Part shown: piece by piece, positions 1 through 8,896 of the stretch | How the letters are laid out: each line of letters starts with the position of its first letter | Position numbering within the stretch: the first letter of the stretch is position 1 | Assembly: GCF_003259905.1 (NCBI RefSeq) | Contig: NZ_QLMG01000034.1 | Location: 1 to 47,183 of the forward strand | DNA from: Salipiger aestuarii | GTDB taxonomy: Bacteria > Pseudomonadota > Alphaproteobacteria > Rhodobacterales > Rhodobacteraceae | Length of the DNA: 47,183 nt | Direction of reading: 5' to 3' | Translations under genes and position numbers: made by a program | The notes under the pieces: model-generated | What the model was told of the DNA's origin: nothing | Databases searched by the model: none | Seen by the model: the letters and a program-made list of their open reading frames with translations, nothing else

Positions 1-185
1 CGATACCCCTTCGCCGGGCTGCCCGACCGGCCATAGCGCAGGCGGCCGAGAAAGGCGGCCAGCTCCTCCTCGAACATCGCCTCGATGGTGAGGCGGACGT
101 TCGCCCGAAGGCGATCCTCGATCGGGTCGAACCCGGCCTCCCCGGCCAGTAGCGCAAAGCTCGCGGTGTCGGTAATCTGGGTCAT
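1..185 (-). CDS. IS256-family (mutator-type) transposase, N-terminal part
   Basis: Read on the minus strand from an ATG at 185, the frame gives a protein starting MTQITDTASFALLAGEAG and running off the left window edge. The stretch FEEELAAFLGRLRYG followed by a basic glycine/serine segment is typical of the N-terminal region of IS256-type DDE transposases. A GGGAG ribosome-binding site lies about 7 bases upstream of the ATG. The catalytic DDE residues lie outside the window, so activity cannot be judged. The gene points away from the qatC-like gene and the element end lies between them. Family assignment is from recalled family appearance. Confidence 0.8.
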   Translation of the reverse strand, partial: MTQITDTASFALLAGEAGFDPIEDRLRANVRLTIEAMFEEELAAFLGRLRYGRSGSPAKGY

Positions 186-250
186 GGCGTGATCTCCCTG
201 GCGGTTGGCGCCGCCGGTTGGGTGGGTTTCAGGTCACCCGGAGATTACGC
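1..250. mobile_element. End of an IS256-type insertion sequence (boundary approximate)
   Basis: The transposase start at 185 and the abrupt beginning of qatC-like coding sequence shortly after place one end of the insertion between about 190 and 250. I could not define the terminal inverted repeat because the other end is outside the window. The upper coordinate is therefore an estimate. Confidence 0.5.
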
Positions 251-1307
251 CGCCTTCGAATTTCCACCACTTCCGCGACACGACCAGTGGACCGCCGTTA
301 AGCCACTACTAGAAAACACACTCGATTTCTTAACCGGAGATCGGTGGAGCTTCACGTTCCTGCCGAACGGTCCCTCAAAACCAAATTCTGTAGGTGGCAA
401 GCTTCGCAAGAAGTCCAATCTGACTGGGGTAGATAGCGTCTGCTTGTACTCAGGCGGCTTGGATAGTTGGCTGGGCGTAAAACACCTGGCTGCAAACGGC
501 AGCAATCCAATTTTAGTCAGTCACTCTTACCCACAGGACGCTCAACGTCAAAATTACTTGTATGATCGCTTAGGGCTTACACTTCAGCGCTTGGCCTTCA
601 ATGCAAGCCCCCGCCAATCAGGGGGAGCAAACGACACGACGATGCGCGGTCGTAGTTTTAACTTTTTGGCAATGGCTGCCGTTTGCGCGGATGCAGTTGC
701 TGAGCTCAATAGCTTGAACCAGGTCCCGCTATACATACCAGAGAATGGCTTCATCGCTCTCAACGCACCGCTAACACCAAGGCGTATTGGTTCTCATAGC
801 ACCCGTACAGCGCACCCCAATTACCTTTCCCTGATGCAGGAGCTTTTCGATATTGTCGGCATAAAAGCCCGCATTCAAAACCCTTTCTGGAATCAGACCA
901 AGGGCGAAATGATGCTGAACGCTTCACTTTCGGTGGATGATCAACGATACGCCAGTGAAACTGTTTCTTGTGGGAAATGGAAACGTAAGAGTGAACAGTG
1001 TGGCCGTTGCTTGCCATGCCTTATACGCCGTTCATCCTTCCACAGGTCTGGTATTACGGACACGACAAAATACACCTATTCAGTCCCGCAGAATTTTGCG
1101 GAACGAGAGGGTGTGAAGAAAGACGATCTGTTGGCAGTCATTCGAGCGGTTCGACCTACGACGCCGAATGAGCGGCTCGCGAAAGCATTGAAAACGGGAC
1201 CTTTGCCGACTGCGAATAACGATAGACAAGACTGGCTTGCTGTCTATGACCGCGGGCTAGCAGAGCTTCGCGACTATCTTATTAGCCAAGGAATCAAATG
1301 TGATTGA
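189..1307 (+). CDS. qatC: QatC-like (QueC-family) anti-phage protein, 5' end replaced by IS sequence
   Basis: The open frame encodes a QueC-like ATP-pyrophosphatase. A PP-loop SGGLDSW is at about residue 88 and a cysteine cluster (CGKWK...CGRCLPC) near residues 262-282 would bind zinc. ENGFIALNAPLTPRRIG and the STRTAHP stretch fit the QueC-like proteins of Qat defence systems rather than housekeeping QueC. The first 15-20 residues (MISLAVGAAGWVG...) look like read-through from the insertion sequence, so the native start is gone. The stop overlaps the qatD start by 8 bases. In known Qat systems an ATPase (QatA) and QatB precede this gene; neither is visible, so the locus is probably broken unless they lie beyond the IS. 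Confidence 0.75.
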   Translation: MISLAVGAAGWVGFRSPGDYAAFEFPPLPRHDQWTAVKPLLENTLDFLTGDRWSFTFLPNGPSKPNSVGGKLRKKSNLTGVDSVCLYSGGLDSWLGVKHLAANGSNPILVSHSYPQDAQRQNYLYDRLGLTLQRLAFNASPRQSGGANDTTMRGRSFNFLAMAAVCADAVAELNSLNQVPLYIPENGFIALNAPLTPRRIGSHSTRTAHPNYLSLMQELFDIVGIKARIQNPFWNQTKGEMMLNASLSVDDQRYASETVSCGKWKRKSEQCGRCLPCLIRRSSFHRSGITDTTKYTYSVPQNFAEREGVKKDDLLAVIRAVRPTTPNERLAKALKTGPLPTANNDRQDWLAVYDRGLAELRDYLISQGIKCD

Positions 1308-2013
1308 TTTCCATTGCCACCTCGACTTGATGGATGACCCGAAAAAAGTGGTTAGAGAACTGGAGGATGCACAGGCCTACGTGTTGTCGGTAACCACCAC
1401 CCCTAAGGCATTTCCAAAGACATCAAGGCTGGTAAAGAAAGATGGCCGCATTCGAACTGCTCTTGGATATCATCCGCAACTTGTCGCCGAGCGCGCCGAT
1501 GAGCTGCCCTTGTTCGAAAGGATGCTCGGCGAAACACGCTACGTAGGTGAAGTTGGATTGGATGGTGGAAAAGAGTTCGCAAGCTCAAAAAATTCACAAT
1601 CCAAAGTCTTTACCACAATACTTAGCCTTTGCAGTTCACACGGTTCAAAAATTATCTCAATACATAGCAGGCATGCGGCGTCAGCGGTTCTAGATCAACT
1701 CGCTGACCATCCAAAGTGTGGCATTCCCGTACTCCATTGGTTCACCGGAACCCAGAATGAGCTTGAAAGAGCGATCAGGATGGGGTGCTGGTTTTCAGTT
1801 GGCGTTCCTATGTTACGCAGCAAAAAAGGCATAGCCGCACTAAAAACTATTCCGAATGAACGCATTTTGACCGAAACAGATGCCCCGTTCGCAAGCACGA
1901 ACGTTACGGCTTCTTTAACAGCCGCAGCGAAAGGTCTCGCAAAGATTTGGGGAGTGGATGTGAAGGAGGCCAACAGTCGTTTGAAGTCTAATTTGGCAAA
2001 TTTGATTGCCTAG
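1300..2013 (+). CDS. qatD: QatD-like TatD-family metal-dependent hydrolase
   Basis: This 237-aa protein starts at a GTG inside the end of the upstream gene, an 8-base overlap implying translational coupling. The metal-binding HCHLD motif of TatD nucleases is at residues 4-8, with GEVGLDG near residue 88, SIHSRHA near 120 and TETDAPF near 195, matching the TatD order of ligands. TatD enzymes are DNases of the amidohydrolase superfamily. Paired with a QueC-like gene this is the qatCD half of a Qat anti-phage system. The protein itself looks complete. It would need a promoter inside the insertion sequence or upstream to be expressed. Confidence 0.8.
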   Translation: MIDFHCHLDLMDDPKKVVRELEDAQAYVLSVTTTPKAFPKTSRLVKKDGRIRTALGYHPQLVAERADELPLFERMLGETRYVGEVGLDGGKEFASSKNSQSKVFTTILSLCSSHGSKIISIHSRHAASAVLDQLADHPKCGIPVLHWFTGTQNELERAIRMGCWFSVGVPMLRSKKGIAALKTIPNERILTETDAPFASTNVTASLTAAAKGLAKIWGVDVKEANSRLKSNLANLIA

Positions 2014-2074
2014 ACTTTCAATTTAATATTTCGAGATAATGGAACCAATGGCTCGTCATTTTATCATCCGAACA

Positions 2075-3271
2075 TCAGGTCTCCGTCCGCTCTAAGCAGG
2101 CCCGCTTAGGATCATAGACATAACTTGAAATAGTACCATCTTTGATCTTTTCAACGGCTTCCTTGACTACAAACAATGGCACAAGAAACCATTCGCGCGG
2201 CAAAACTGGCCGACCGAAACGATCCATGATCTCAATTTCCAGCCGTGCAGGTTCGAAGATCCGGTGGATCAGGTTTTCGAGCTTGGTTCGATTAATGTTG
2301 TAAAGCTCATATGTCGCGACAATCTCGACATTCGCCATCAAAAATGTTGGTTGAAGGTGTGCACCTGCAACGCGCTTCTCCACGCTCATATTGGTGACAC
2401 CAATCTTGTGAACCAATTCTCGGTTTTCTATCACAAGAGGATGATCAGACTTGCTGCGTAGCACGTAGATCGTACCACTCGCCTCATCGCCATCGATAGT
2501 TTGATCCGAAAACAACGGTCCCGCGTTAGGCTCTGTAATTCGACGTCCTGCTTCACCATCCGCGTTAAGCGCGCGTTGGAGTGAGCGCATGAGCATATTA
2601 CTTTCGGTCCCGTTGTCGAAGATGACACGCAGACGGGCATCAGTGCGACCCTGATCGGTAAGAGTCATCTCCCCCATCTCAGCGACATAAGCTTTTTGAC
2701 CGCCGACGATGAAAAACCGCCCTGGCTCGATCTCAGCCTTTAGCTCGAACTTTCTGGTTTCACGAAGGCCCGAGTTAAGCTCTTTCTGAATTTCCTCAAA
2801 CAGTGGCTTGAAGGTTTCGAAGTCGTCACACTTCTCACGGTTCGCAATGTTCTCGGCAGCCTTTTTCTCTGCTGTTGAACGGACATGCTTGAGCTCTGCG
2901 ATTGATGGCGCTTCCACCTCAATTCCAAGCTCAGCAAGCAAGGCGTCGTCGTCGAGCTCGTCAGGATCAATTGACTGTTTTACGGCTGATCCGGTTAGAA
3001 GATTCTGGTGATCAAGCGGCTCTACCAGATCACGGCACTCTTGAAGCTCGCGGATGCGGTCCAAGCGTACAGCATAAAGCCGTTCAAAAATATCGCGCTC
3101 TTCACCATGCTCAGGCGCTCGTCCTTTTTCTTCAGTAAACCGCTGAATCTCTTCAAAGCCAGCAATGATGCGCTCTTCGCGCGGCGTGCGAGATACGGCT
3201 TTCTTGACGTCAACATCAACGCCAAGCTCAGCTAGAAGAGCATCGTCGTCCTCGGTAAATGCTCTAGCCAT
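2075..3271 (-). CDS. GIY-YIG nuclease family protein (T5orf172-like) of a restriction-type operon
   Basis: The C-terminal third carries a GIY-YIG-type fold: GTIYV at residues 266-270, HKIGVT at 288-293, the arginine of SVEKR at 300 and the glutamate of KLENLIHRIF at 332. These are the expected catalytic positions of the T5orf172/GIY-YIG group. The N-terminal 170 residues are acidic and helical, with DDDALLAELG occurring twice (residues 8-17 and 108-117). It is the last gene of a four-gene minus-strand operon and overlaps the helicase stop by 8 bases. The likely role is cleavage of unmodified DNA under control of the helicase and methyltransferase. Role is inferred from context; the nuclease family is seen in the sequence. 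Confidence 0.75.
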   Translation of the reverse strand: MARAFTEDDDALLAELGVDVDVKKAVSRTPREERIIAGFEEIQRFTEEKGRAPEHGEERDIFERLYAVRLDRIRELQECRDLVEPLDHQNLLTGSAVKQSIDPDELDDDALLAELGIEVEAPSIAELKHVRSTAEKKAAENIANREKCDDFETFKPLFEEIQKELNSGLRETRKFELKAEIEPGRFFIVGGQKAYVAEMGEMTLTDQGRTDARLRVIFDNGTESNMLMRSLQRALNADGEAGRRITEPNAGPLFSDQTIDGDEASGTIYVLRSKSDHPLVIENRELVHKIGVTNMSVEKRVAGAHLQPTFLMANVEIVATYELYNINRTKLENLIHRIFEPARLEIEIMDRFGRPVLPREWFLVPLFVVKEAVEKIKDGTISSYVYDPKRACLERTET

Positions 3272-5324
3272 TTGCGGCCTCCTGCTTCATGCGTGCGAGG
3301 TAAGCCACACCTTCGGCCATCTTCTTTTCCCAGGCATCAGCAGATGTAATGGAGGGCAAACGCCCGCGCTCTTGTTTGAACTTCACGGCCCGCCGCGCCA
3401 AGTCGCGCGCTTCTTCAGGTGAAAGCTGCACCTTCTTTGCTGAAATAACCGCTTGAACCTGCTTGAGGCTTTCTTCGCTCATCGTCTTGGCCAAAATCGC
3501 ATAGGCCTCGCTGAATGGATTGATCTGATCGATCATGTCGATGTCCAACTCACGCACGTCCATCGCAAACTTCCGAACGCCATCGATGAGCGCAGTGTTG
3601 CCGCTTGTCTGCGCGTCATCATCGGGCGCAGAAAGAGCAACTTCCTTGGCTTTCTGGGTCAAATTGAGCGCTGCGACAGCATGTTGCCGAACGGCTTCCT
3701 GATCGTCAGCATCTAGCTCGGGGAACTTTGCACCGACGATCTTGCCCATCCGCACTTGGGTCAGCTCTTCGGGTACTAGCTCTTCATCAAACAGTCCGCG
3801 CTCAATCGTCGTTTTGTCCTGAACGAAGGCTGTAATTACCTCGTTCAAGTCTTCTTGGCAGATGCGCGCTGCTTCCTTGCTCTTGGGCTCGGCCAGCCCT
3901 TTGATCTCGATTTGAAACTGACCGCTATCCTCGTTGAAGCCAACGTTCTCTTTCGCTGGATCGTAGCCACCTTCACCATAGTCGAAACCCTCAACAGGCC
4001 CACTCTTCGGGCTCTTGGGCGTGAAGTTGAAGCGTGGCGCAAGCACTTGTTCCATGAGAAGGCTGGCGGCAATTGCTTTGAGCGTATCGTTCACCGCCTC
4101 CGTTACGGCTTCCTCGGCTGCATCCGGCTCGGCGATGAGGTTTGTAAAGCGCGCGCGTGATTTCCCTTCGGCGTCGCGTGTCGCTCGGCCAATGATCTGA
4201 ACGATTTCAGTCAAGCTCGCTCGATAGCCAACCGTCAAGGCGTGCTCGCACCAAATCCAGTCAAAGCCCTCCTTGGCCATGCCCAAAGCGATGATGATAT
4301 CTACATGATCGCGATTGTTCTTTTGATCAGGGTCTTTCAATGCCGCCGAAACCTTGTCGCGTTTGACGGCCTCGTCATCGACAAGATCAGCAATCTTCAA
4401 AACGCGTCCGTCCTCTGTCTTCACAAGCTGAAAGCCGGTCTTCGGGTCGGTGCCTTGCCAGTCGCCCAAAGCATCAATGATATGCTCCACCTCGCGATGC
4501 TTGTCCTTGGTGCTCTCACGCGAGTTCACATTCGGGATGTGCAGGATGGTCTTCTCGTTCGCATCGAGCACCTTCAGAATGTCGTCGGCATAGGAGCCGG
4601 AATAGAAGAAGTAGCCAATATCAAGCGTCTTCAGATATTTATAGCCGTTCAACTGCTCGTAATAGGTATAGGTGACGGTATCGAACTTGGCCTCGTCCTC
4701 GGGCGAGAGAACCGCTTCGGCATCACCTCTGAAATACGATCCCGTCATGGCAACCATGTGCGCTTTGTCGCGCGCCATGAAGTCACCAAGGTGCTGACCG
4801 AGTTTGTTGTCAGGGTTAGCCGAGACGTGGTGGAATTCATCCACCGCGATCAACCGATTATCAAATGCCTGTACCCCAAACTTATCGACGGCAAAGCGGA
4901 AAGTGGCATGCGTGCAGACAAGCACTTGGTCATCGCTCTCCAGGAACTTTCCAACCGAGCCAACTTTACCATCATCCCCGCCAGGTGCGTTGCAGAGGTT
5001 CCACTTCGGTTGAACGCTCCAGTCTGCCCAAAAGCCAAACTTGCTCAGCGGCTCGTCAGCAAAACTCGATCCGATGGATTTTTCCGGCACCACCACGATT
5101 GCCTGCTTGAGCCTCTGATTGTGCAGCTTGTCCAGCGCGATGAACATCAGTGCACGGCTCTTCCCTGATGCAGGCGGCGACTTGATCAAAAGATATTGTT
5201 CGCCCCGCTTCTCATAAGCACGCTCCTGCATCGCCCGCATGCCAAGCTCGTTCGATTTGGTCGAGTTGCCGTTTTGGGCGTAATTTACGGAGACTGAGGG
5301 AACATTCTTATTCTTCATTTTCAA
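3264..5324 (-). CDS. DEAD/DEAH-box SF2 helicase of a restriction-type operon
   Basis: The 686-aa protein has SF2 helicase motifs: Walker A PPASGKS at residues 50-56, motif II VDEFHH at 161-166, motif III MTGSYF shortly after, and the C-terminal RecA motif QIIGRATRD. The order resembles type I/III restriction translocases and UvrB-like helicases. The C-terminal 200 residues have no recognised domain and are charged. Its start overlaps the stop of the 139-aa gene by 4 bases, and its stop overlaps the GIY-YIG gene start. It probably couples ATP-driven movement on DNA to cleavage by the neighbouring nuclease(s). Confidence 0.85.
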   Translation of the reverse strand: MKMKNKNVPSVSVNYAQNGNSTKSNELGMRAMQERAYEKRGEQYLLIKSPPASGKSRALMFIALDKLHNQRLKQAIVVVPEKSIGSSFADEPLSKFGFWADWSVQPKWNLCNAPGGDDGKVGSVGKFLESDDQVLVCTHATFRFAVDKFGVQAFDNRLIAVDEFHHVSANPDNKLGQHLGDFMARDKAHMVAMTGSYFRGDAEAVLSPEDEAKFDTVTYTYYEQLNGYKYLKTLDIGYFFYSGSYADDILKVLDANEKTILHIPNVNSRESTKDKHREVEHIIDALGDWQGTDPKTGFQLVKTEDGRVLKIADLVDDEAVKRDKVSAALKDPDQKNNRDHVDIIIALGMAKEGFDWIWCEHALTVGYRASLTEIVQIIGRATRDAEGKSRARFTNLIAEPDAAEEAVTEAVNDTLKAIAASLLMEQVLAPRFNFTPKSPKSGPVEGFDYGEGGYDPAKENVGFNEDSGQFQIEIKGLAEPKSKEAARICQEDLNEVITAFVQDKTTIERGLFDEELVPEELTQVRMGKIVGAKFPELDADDQEAVRQHAVAALNLTQKAKEVALSAPDDDAQTSGNTALIDGVRKFAMDVRELDIDMIDQINPFSEAYAILAKTMSEESLKQVQAVISAKKVQLSPEEARDLARRAVKFKQERGRLPSITSADAWEKKMAEGVAYLARMKQEAANG

Positions 5325-5740
5325 ACCTTATAATCATTCAAAATATCTTTGGCCCACACCGGTGGTTGCGGCCACGAGTATGCACCAACTTCGAGCCAGG
5401 ACTTGGACGTGCCAATCTTGTCGAGCTTTAAAATGCGCTCAAGCATCTCATCGTGTGGGTACACAAAACACTCACCGCCATTGAGAAATGCGATATGGAT
5501 GTCCTTACCTAAGTATTTCTTGTCGATGGTCATGCGTCCCTTGAGCTGAATTTTCAGGAACACATTGCCATCGATATGGCAGGCGAGAAAATCAGCGCCT
5601 TGCCAATCGTCATTCAAGCGCAAGCAATTGTACCCGTAGTCGGCTAGCTCGCCCGCAACCTTCTGGAAGTTGTAATTTTCCTTCTGTCGGGAATTCAGGT
5701 CGCTGTAGGAGACGCGCTCAAACACTTTGCTTCTTCCCAA
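5321..5740 (-). CDS. Small conserved protein, possible PD-(D/E)xK-type nuclease
   Basis: This 139-aa protein has no family I can name with certainty. Residues 44-67 contain DDWQGADFLA, a short turn, then FLKIQLKGR. The spacing D50 to Q65-x-K67 on predicted beta strands looks like the D...(E/Q)xK active site of the PD-(D/E)xK nuclease fold, with glutamine replacing glutamate as in some resolvase- and Vsr-like members. It overlaps the methyltransferase gene by 23 bases and the helicase start by 4 bases, so it is a real operon member. It may be a second nuclease or a DNA-binding accessory. The nuclease call is inference from one motif. Confidence 0.55.
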   Translation of the reverse strand: MGRSKVFERVSYSDLNSRQKENYNFQKVAGELADYGYNCLRLNDDWQGADFLACHIDGNVFLKIQLKGRMTIDKKYLGKDIHIAFLNGGECFVYPHDEMLERILKLDKIGTSKSWLEVGAYSWPQPPVWAKDILNDYKV

Positions 5741-8453
5741 CTGTCTTGGTCATCTTAGTGTATAGCTCAAAGAGCTTTTCCAGCCGCTCGGTATCGTTGC
5801 GGAAGCGTCGTCCGATGTAGATACGTTCTAGAACCTCGTCGTTGCGGTCATGCGCGGCGCGCAGGTCCGCAGGCATATCCTCGGGATCGTAGAGATCGGC
5901 GATGGTCGCCGGGAAGTGTGCTTCGCGCGCTAGAAGGATGTCTTCGGCGCAACGGGTCAAATCCACCTTGTTTTTCTCTGTCAGCTTTGGAACGGGGAAG
6001 GTGTTCCAGCAAAGATTGGACCCATAGCGTAGACCGTTTCCATGTCGACCGGATAGTGCTGTAGCCCAAGCAAAGTGAGCTCTGGAACTTATCAATGAAA
6101 AGTTGAACAACTCCGGATCATACATTACGTGTGCAAGGTGGGTAACGATAACTTCAGGCTCTAGTAGCCCGACAGGTAAATATCCTGCGTCAGCGACGCA
6201 TACTTGTGGCACGACAATCTGTTTGGATTGCGCTGTATTCCGAAATCGAAATTGATGAGGCCGATTGGCGAGACTTCTTGCAACGTCACCGCCACCGACC
6301 CGATATGCCTCAACCGCTGAGATCTTTTCTCTTATTCTGGGAACTTCATTGGCACGATCTAGTTGGTCGTCGTCGATCCACAAACACCAGCTTAAGCTTC
6401 CGTTTATGAACTCAGTCGTACCTGTAGCGCGCCTTAACATATCCCGCACATCGACCGGGGATTTTCTAATTTCATCCAAATCGCTTGGGGTAATTCTCAG
6501 GTGTTGAGCGTCATAAGCTGCATTACCCGTAATAATTCTGGCAATATCAGAAATCGTCCTGCCTTCCTTTTGAACGATAACTTCGCTGGCTGGAATTAGA
6601 TAGCTATTGATATGCGAGACTTCGCGCCTAACTTCGGCTTCGAATAATATCGCTCTCGATGAAGGACGCTTGGATAGTCCTAGTATCGTTACAAAGACGC
6701 CTGCATTATTTTGAGCATTATTGGCCCATTTGAAAGGTGCATAGGCAAAATCTATCGATATCCCTTTCTTTCTCAAACGCGGCCAAAGCGTAGGAACATG
6801 AGAGCCCTGATTAACTGAACTCGTAGTCACAAAAGCAACAGCTTCTGCATAAGTTAATATGTCGGAAGCTTTATCAAAGAACGCAGAAATGTAGTCCAAA
6901 TTCTTGTATGGAAAGCTCTTGCCAAAGACTGAGATCATGTCTGATTTCTGTTCGTCGTCTTGTTTTTTTCCTCCTAGATACGGTGGATTCCCGCAGATGT
7001 AGGTTTCTCCACCCTCATTTTCGAAGTCAATTTCAGCTTGGTCTAATGGTGTGCTGAATAAGTCGTCGCCTTGCATCTTGACGCCTGTACCGGTCGGGGG
7101 ACAGATACTTAGCCAGTCAAGCCGCAGAGCATTGCCACAGGTGATCCAATTCTTGGCGTCAAGCGGAAGAAATTCCGCCAGAGCTTCCTTCTGACCGCGA
7201 TAGGTCACGTCACATTGATACTCGGCGATAATCAGCGCCAGCCGCGCGATCTCAGCGGGGAAGTCGCGCAGTTCGATTCCGCGATAGTTGGTTAGCGGGA
7301 TTTCCGTGCGCCGATCGGCCTCGTCGCGCCGTTCATTGATCTCAGCCTCGATGGCGCGCATTTCCTTGTAGGCGATAACAAGGAAGTTGCCCGATCCACA
7401 GGCTGGATCAAACACCCTGATCTTGGAGATGCGATTGCGCAGGTTCAAAAGCTTGCGGGGGTTGTCACCCGCTTCTTCCAACTTCTCGCGCAAATCATCG
7501 AGGAAGAGTGGATTGAGCACCTTCAGGATGTTTGGCACGGATGTGTAGTGCATGCCAAGCGCGCCGCGTTCCTCATCATCCGCTACGGCCTGGATCATCG
7601 ACCCAAAAATGTCAGGGTTGATCTTCGTCCAGTCGAGGCTGCCGATATGGATCAGATAGGAGCGCGCGATCCGGCTGAAACGCGGCACGTCCGTAGTGCC
7701 GGAAAAGAGGCCGCCGTTCACGTATGGAAAGGCATTCGCCCAGCGGGCAATGCCTGCCGAAGTTCGATCTTCGGCCTTGGTGTTCATGGCGCGGAAGAGC
7801 TCACTGATCACTTCGTGTGTGTTCGAGGAGTCGCGTTCGCTCATCTGTTCAATCGTCTTGGTGAACTGATCCGCGCTGGCAAAGATGTCCGTGTCTTCCG
7901 CGAAAAAGCAGAATATCAGCCGCGCCATGAAATGGTTCATGTCGTGACGGCGTTCCGCAGTGCCCCATTCGGGATTGTCTTTCAAAAGCTCGACGTAGAG
8001 GCGATTGAGGCGACCCGTTGCCTTGATGTCGAACGAGCTTTCGCGGATTTGCTTTACGGTGCTGATACCCGCCAAGGGTAAGAAAAAGCCAAAGTGATCG
8101 GGAAAATTTTTGTAGGCGCAGGCAATCGTTTCGCCCGTGGTAAGGTCTTCGGCCTCAAGGACAGCGCCGTCCGTGGCGAGCACGAATTTAGCTTTGGCTT
8201 TGGCGGTTGAGGGGCTTGCCTTCAGCTCCGCCAACGTGTGTGTGACGTCGCCAGCGTCACAGACGGCAATGTGGATGTTGTTGGTCTGGAGAACACCTCC
8301 AAGATCGGACTTGTTGGAAGCCCCGGTGCGAAGCCGCTTGAGCGTCGTGGCCTTGTTCCCGAATGCTTCGAGGAAAGCATACGGGAACTCCTGAGCGTCA
8401 AAAGGCTGCTCAGCGAGTGCGGAAATGGCTTCTTCGATTTCAACGGCGTTCAA
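5718..8453 (-). CDS. MmeI-like class I SAM-dependent DNA methyltransferase
   Basis: The 911-aa protein has the architecture of type IIG/MmeI-like enzymes. SAM-binding motif I FDPACGSGNF is at residues 348-357 and the amino-methyltransferase motif NPPY at 489-492, indicating N6-adenine (or N4-cytosine) methylation. A long N-terminal domain and a helical spacer come first; a target-recognition region and helical C-terminus follow. The N-terminal region lacks a convincing D...ExK site, so it may be modification-only, with cleavage supplied by the downstream GIY-YIG and/or 139-aa protein. It is the first gene of the operon. The ATG at 8453 was taken because the MmeI-like N-terminus aligns from there. 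Confidence 0.85.
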   Translation of the reverse strand: MNAVEIEEAISALAEQPFDAQEFPYAFLEAFGNKATTLKRLRTGASNKSDLGGVLQTNNIHIAVCDAGDVTHTLAELKASPSTAKAKAKFVLATDGAVLEAEDLTTGETIACAYKNFPDHFGFFLPLAGISTVKQIRESSFDIKATGRLNRLYVELLKDNPEWGTAERRHDMNHFMARLIFCFFAEDTDIFASADQFTKTIEQMSERDSSNTHEVISELFRAMNTKAEDRTSAGIARWANAFPYVNGGLFSGTTDVPRFSRIARSYLIHIGSLDWTKINPDIFGSMIQAVADDEERGALGMHYTSVPNILKVLNPLFLDDLREKLEEAGDNPRKLLNLRNRISKIRVFDPACGSGNFLVIAYKEMRAIEAEINERRDEADRRTEIPLTNYRGIELRDFPAEIARLALIIAEYQCDVTYRGQKEALAEFLPLDAKNWITCGNALRLDWLSICPPTGTGVKMQGDDLFSTPLDQAEIDFENEGGETYICGNPPYLGGKKQDDEQKSDMISVFGKSFPYKNLDYISAFFDKASDILTYAEAVAFVTTSSVNQGSHVPTLWPRLRKKGISIDFAYAPFKWANNAQNNAGVFVTILGLSKRPSSRAILFEAEVRREVSHINSYLIPASEVIVQKEGRTISDIARIITGNAAYDAQHLRITPSDLDEIRKSPVDVRDMLRRATGTTEFINGSLSWCLWIDDDQLDRANEVPRIREKISAVEAYRVGGGDVARSLANRPHQFRFRNTAQSKQIVVPQVCVADAGYLPVGLLEPEVIVTHLAHVMYDPELFNFSLISSRAHFAWATALSGRHGNGLRYGSNLCWNTFPVPKLTEKNKVDLTRCAEDILLAREAHFPATIADLYDPEDMPADLRAAHDRNDEVLERIYIGRRFRNDTERLEKLFELYTKMTKTVGKKQSV

Positions 8454-8562
8454 GGTTCAACGACTCCATAGCTATGAGTTGAACCTAGCAGCTAGCTTTG
8501 TTGTGTGCATCCACAGACATACAAAATCTAGCGGATATCCACATTCCAACCGAACGGAATTG

Positions 8563-8740
8563 TTGGTCTGGGCTCCAAGGGCGCGAAGCACCTTTGGTCG
8601 ATGGGATGGTTCCAAGGAAGGGTAGCGCGACAGCTCCCTTTTTGGTCTGGGTTTCAAGGGGCAGGAACGCCCTTTGGTCTCGATGAAATCGTCTCCATGG
8701 CATGGTCAGGTTTTCTAAGGGCACGAAGGCTCTTGGATCG
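8563..8740. repeat. Tandem array of about four degenerate palindromic units
   Basis: Within the 640-bp gap between the methyltransferase start and the trypco2 gene, about four related units of 40-60 bases occur in a row. Each resembles TGGTCTGGGTTTCAAGGGC, then a short purine-rich loop, then a CCCTTTGG arm, so each can form a hairpin. Clear examples are at 8563-8600, 8607-8650, 8643-8680 and 8703-8740. The second is the most diverged. They look like interspersed palindromic elements rather than coding DNA. Function is unknown. Confidence 0.6.
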
Positions 8741-8896
8741 AAGGTTTGCAAAGGAGAGCGAAGTCTCCTTGCGACTGATTGAACGGGGATGCGTTCTGCT
8801 GGCTCTGGGATGGGTTCAAACCCTGATCCGAGCCACTGGCCGGGGGGATGCAACGGGGGCGCGCAAGACTGAAAGTCTGGAGCGGGCCCCCTTGTC

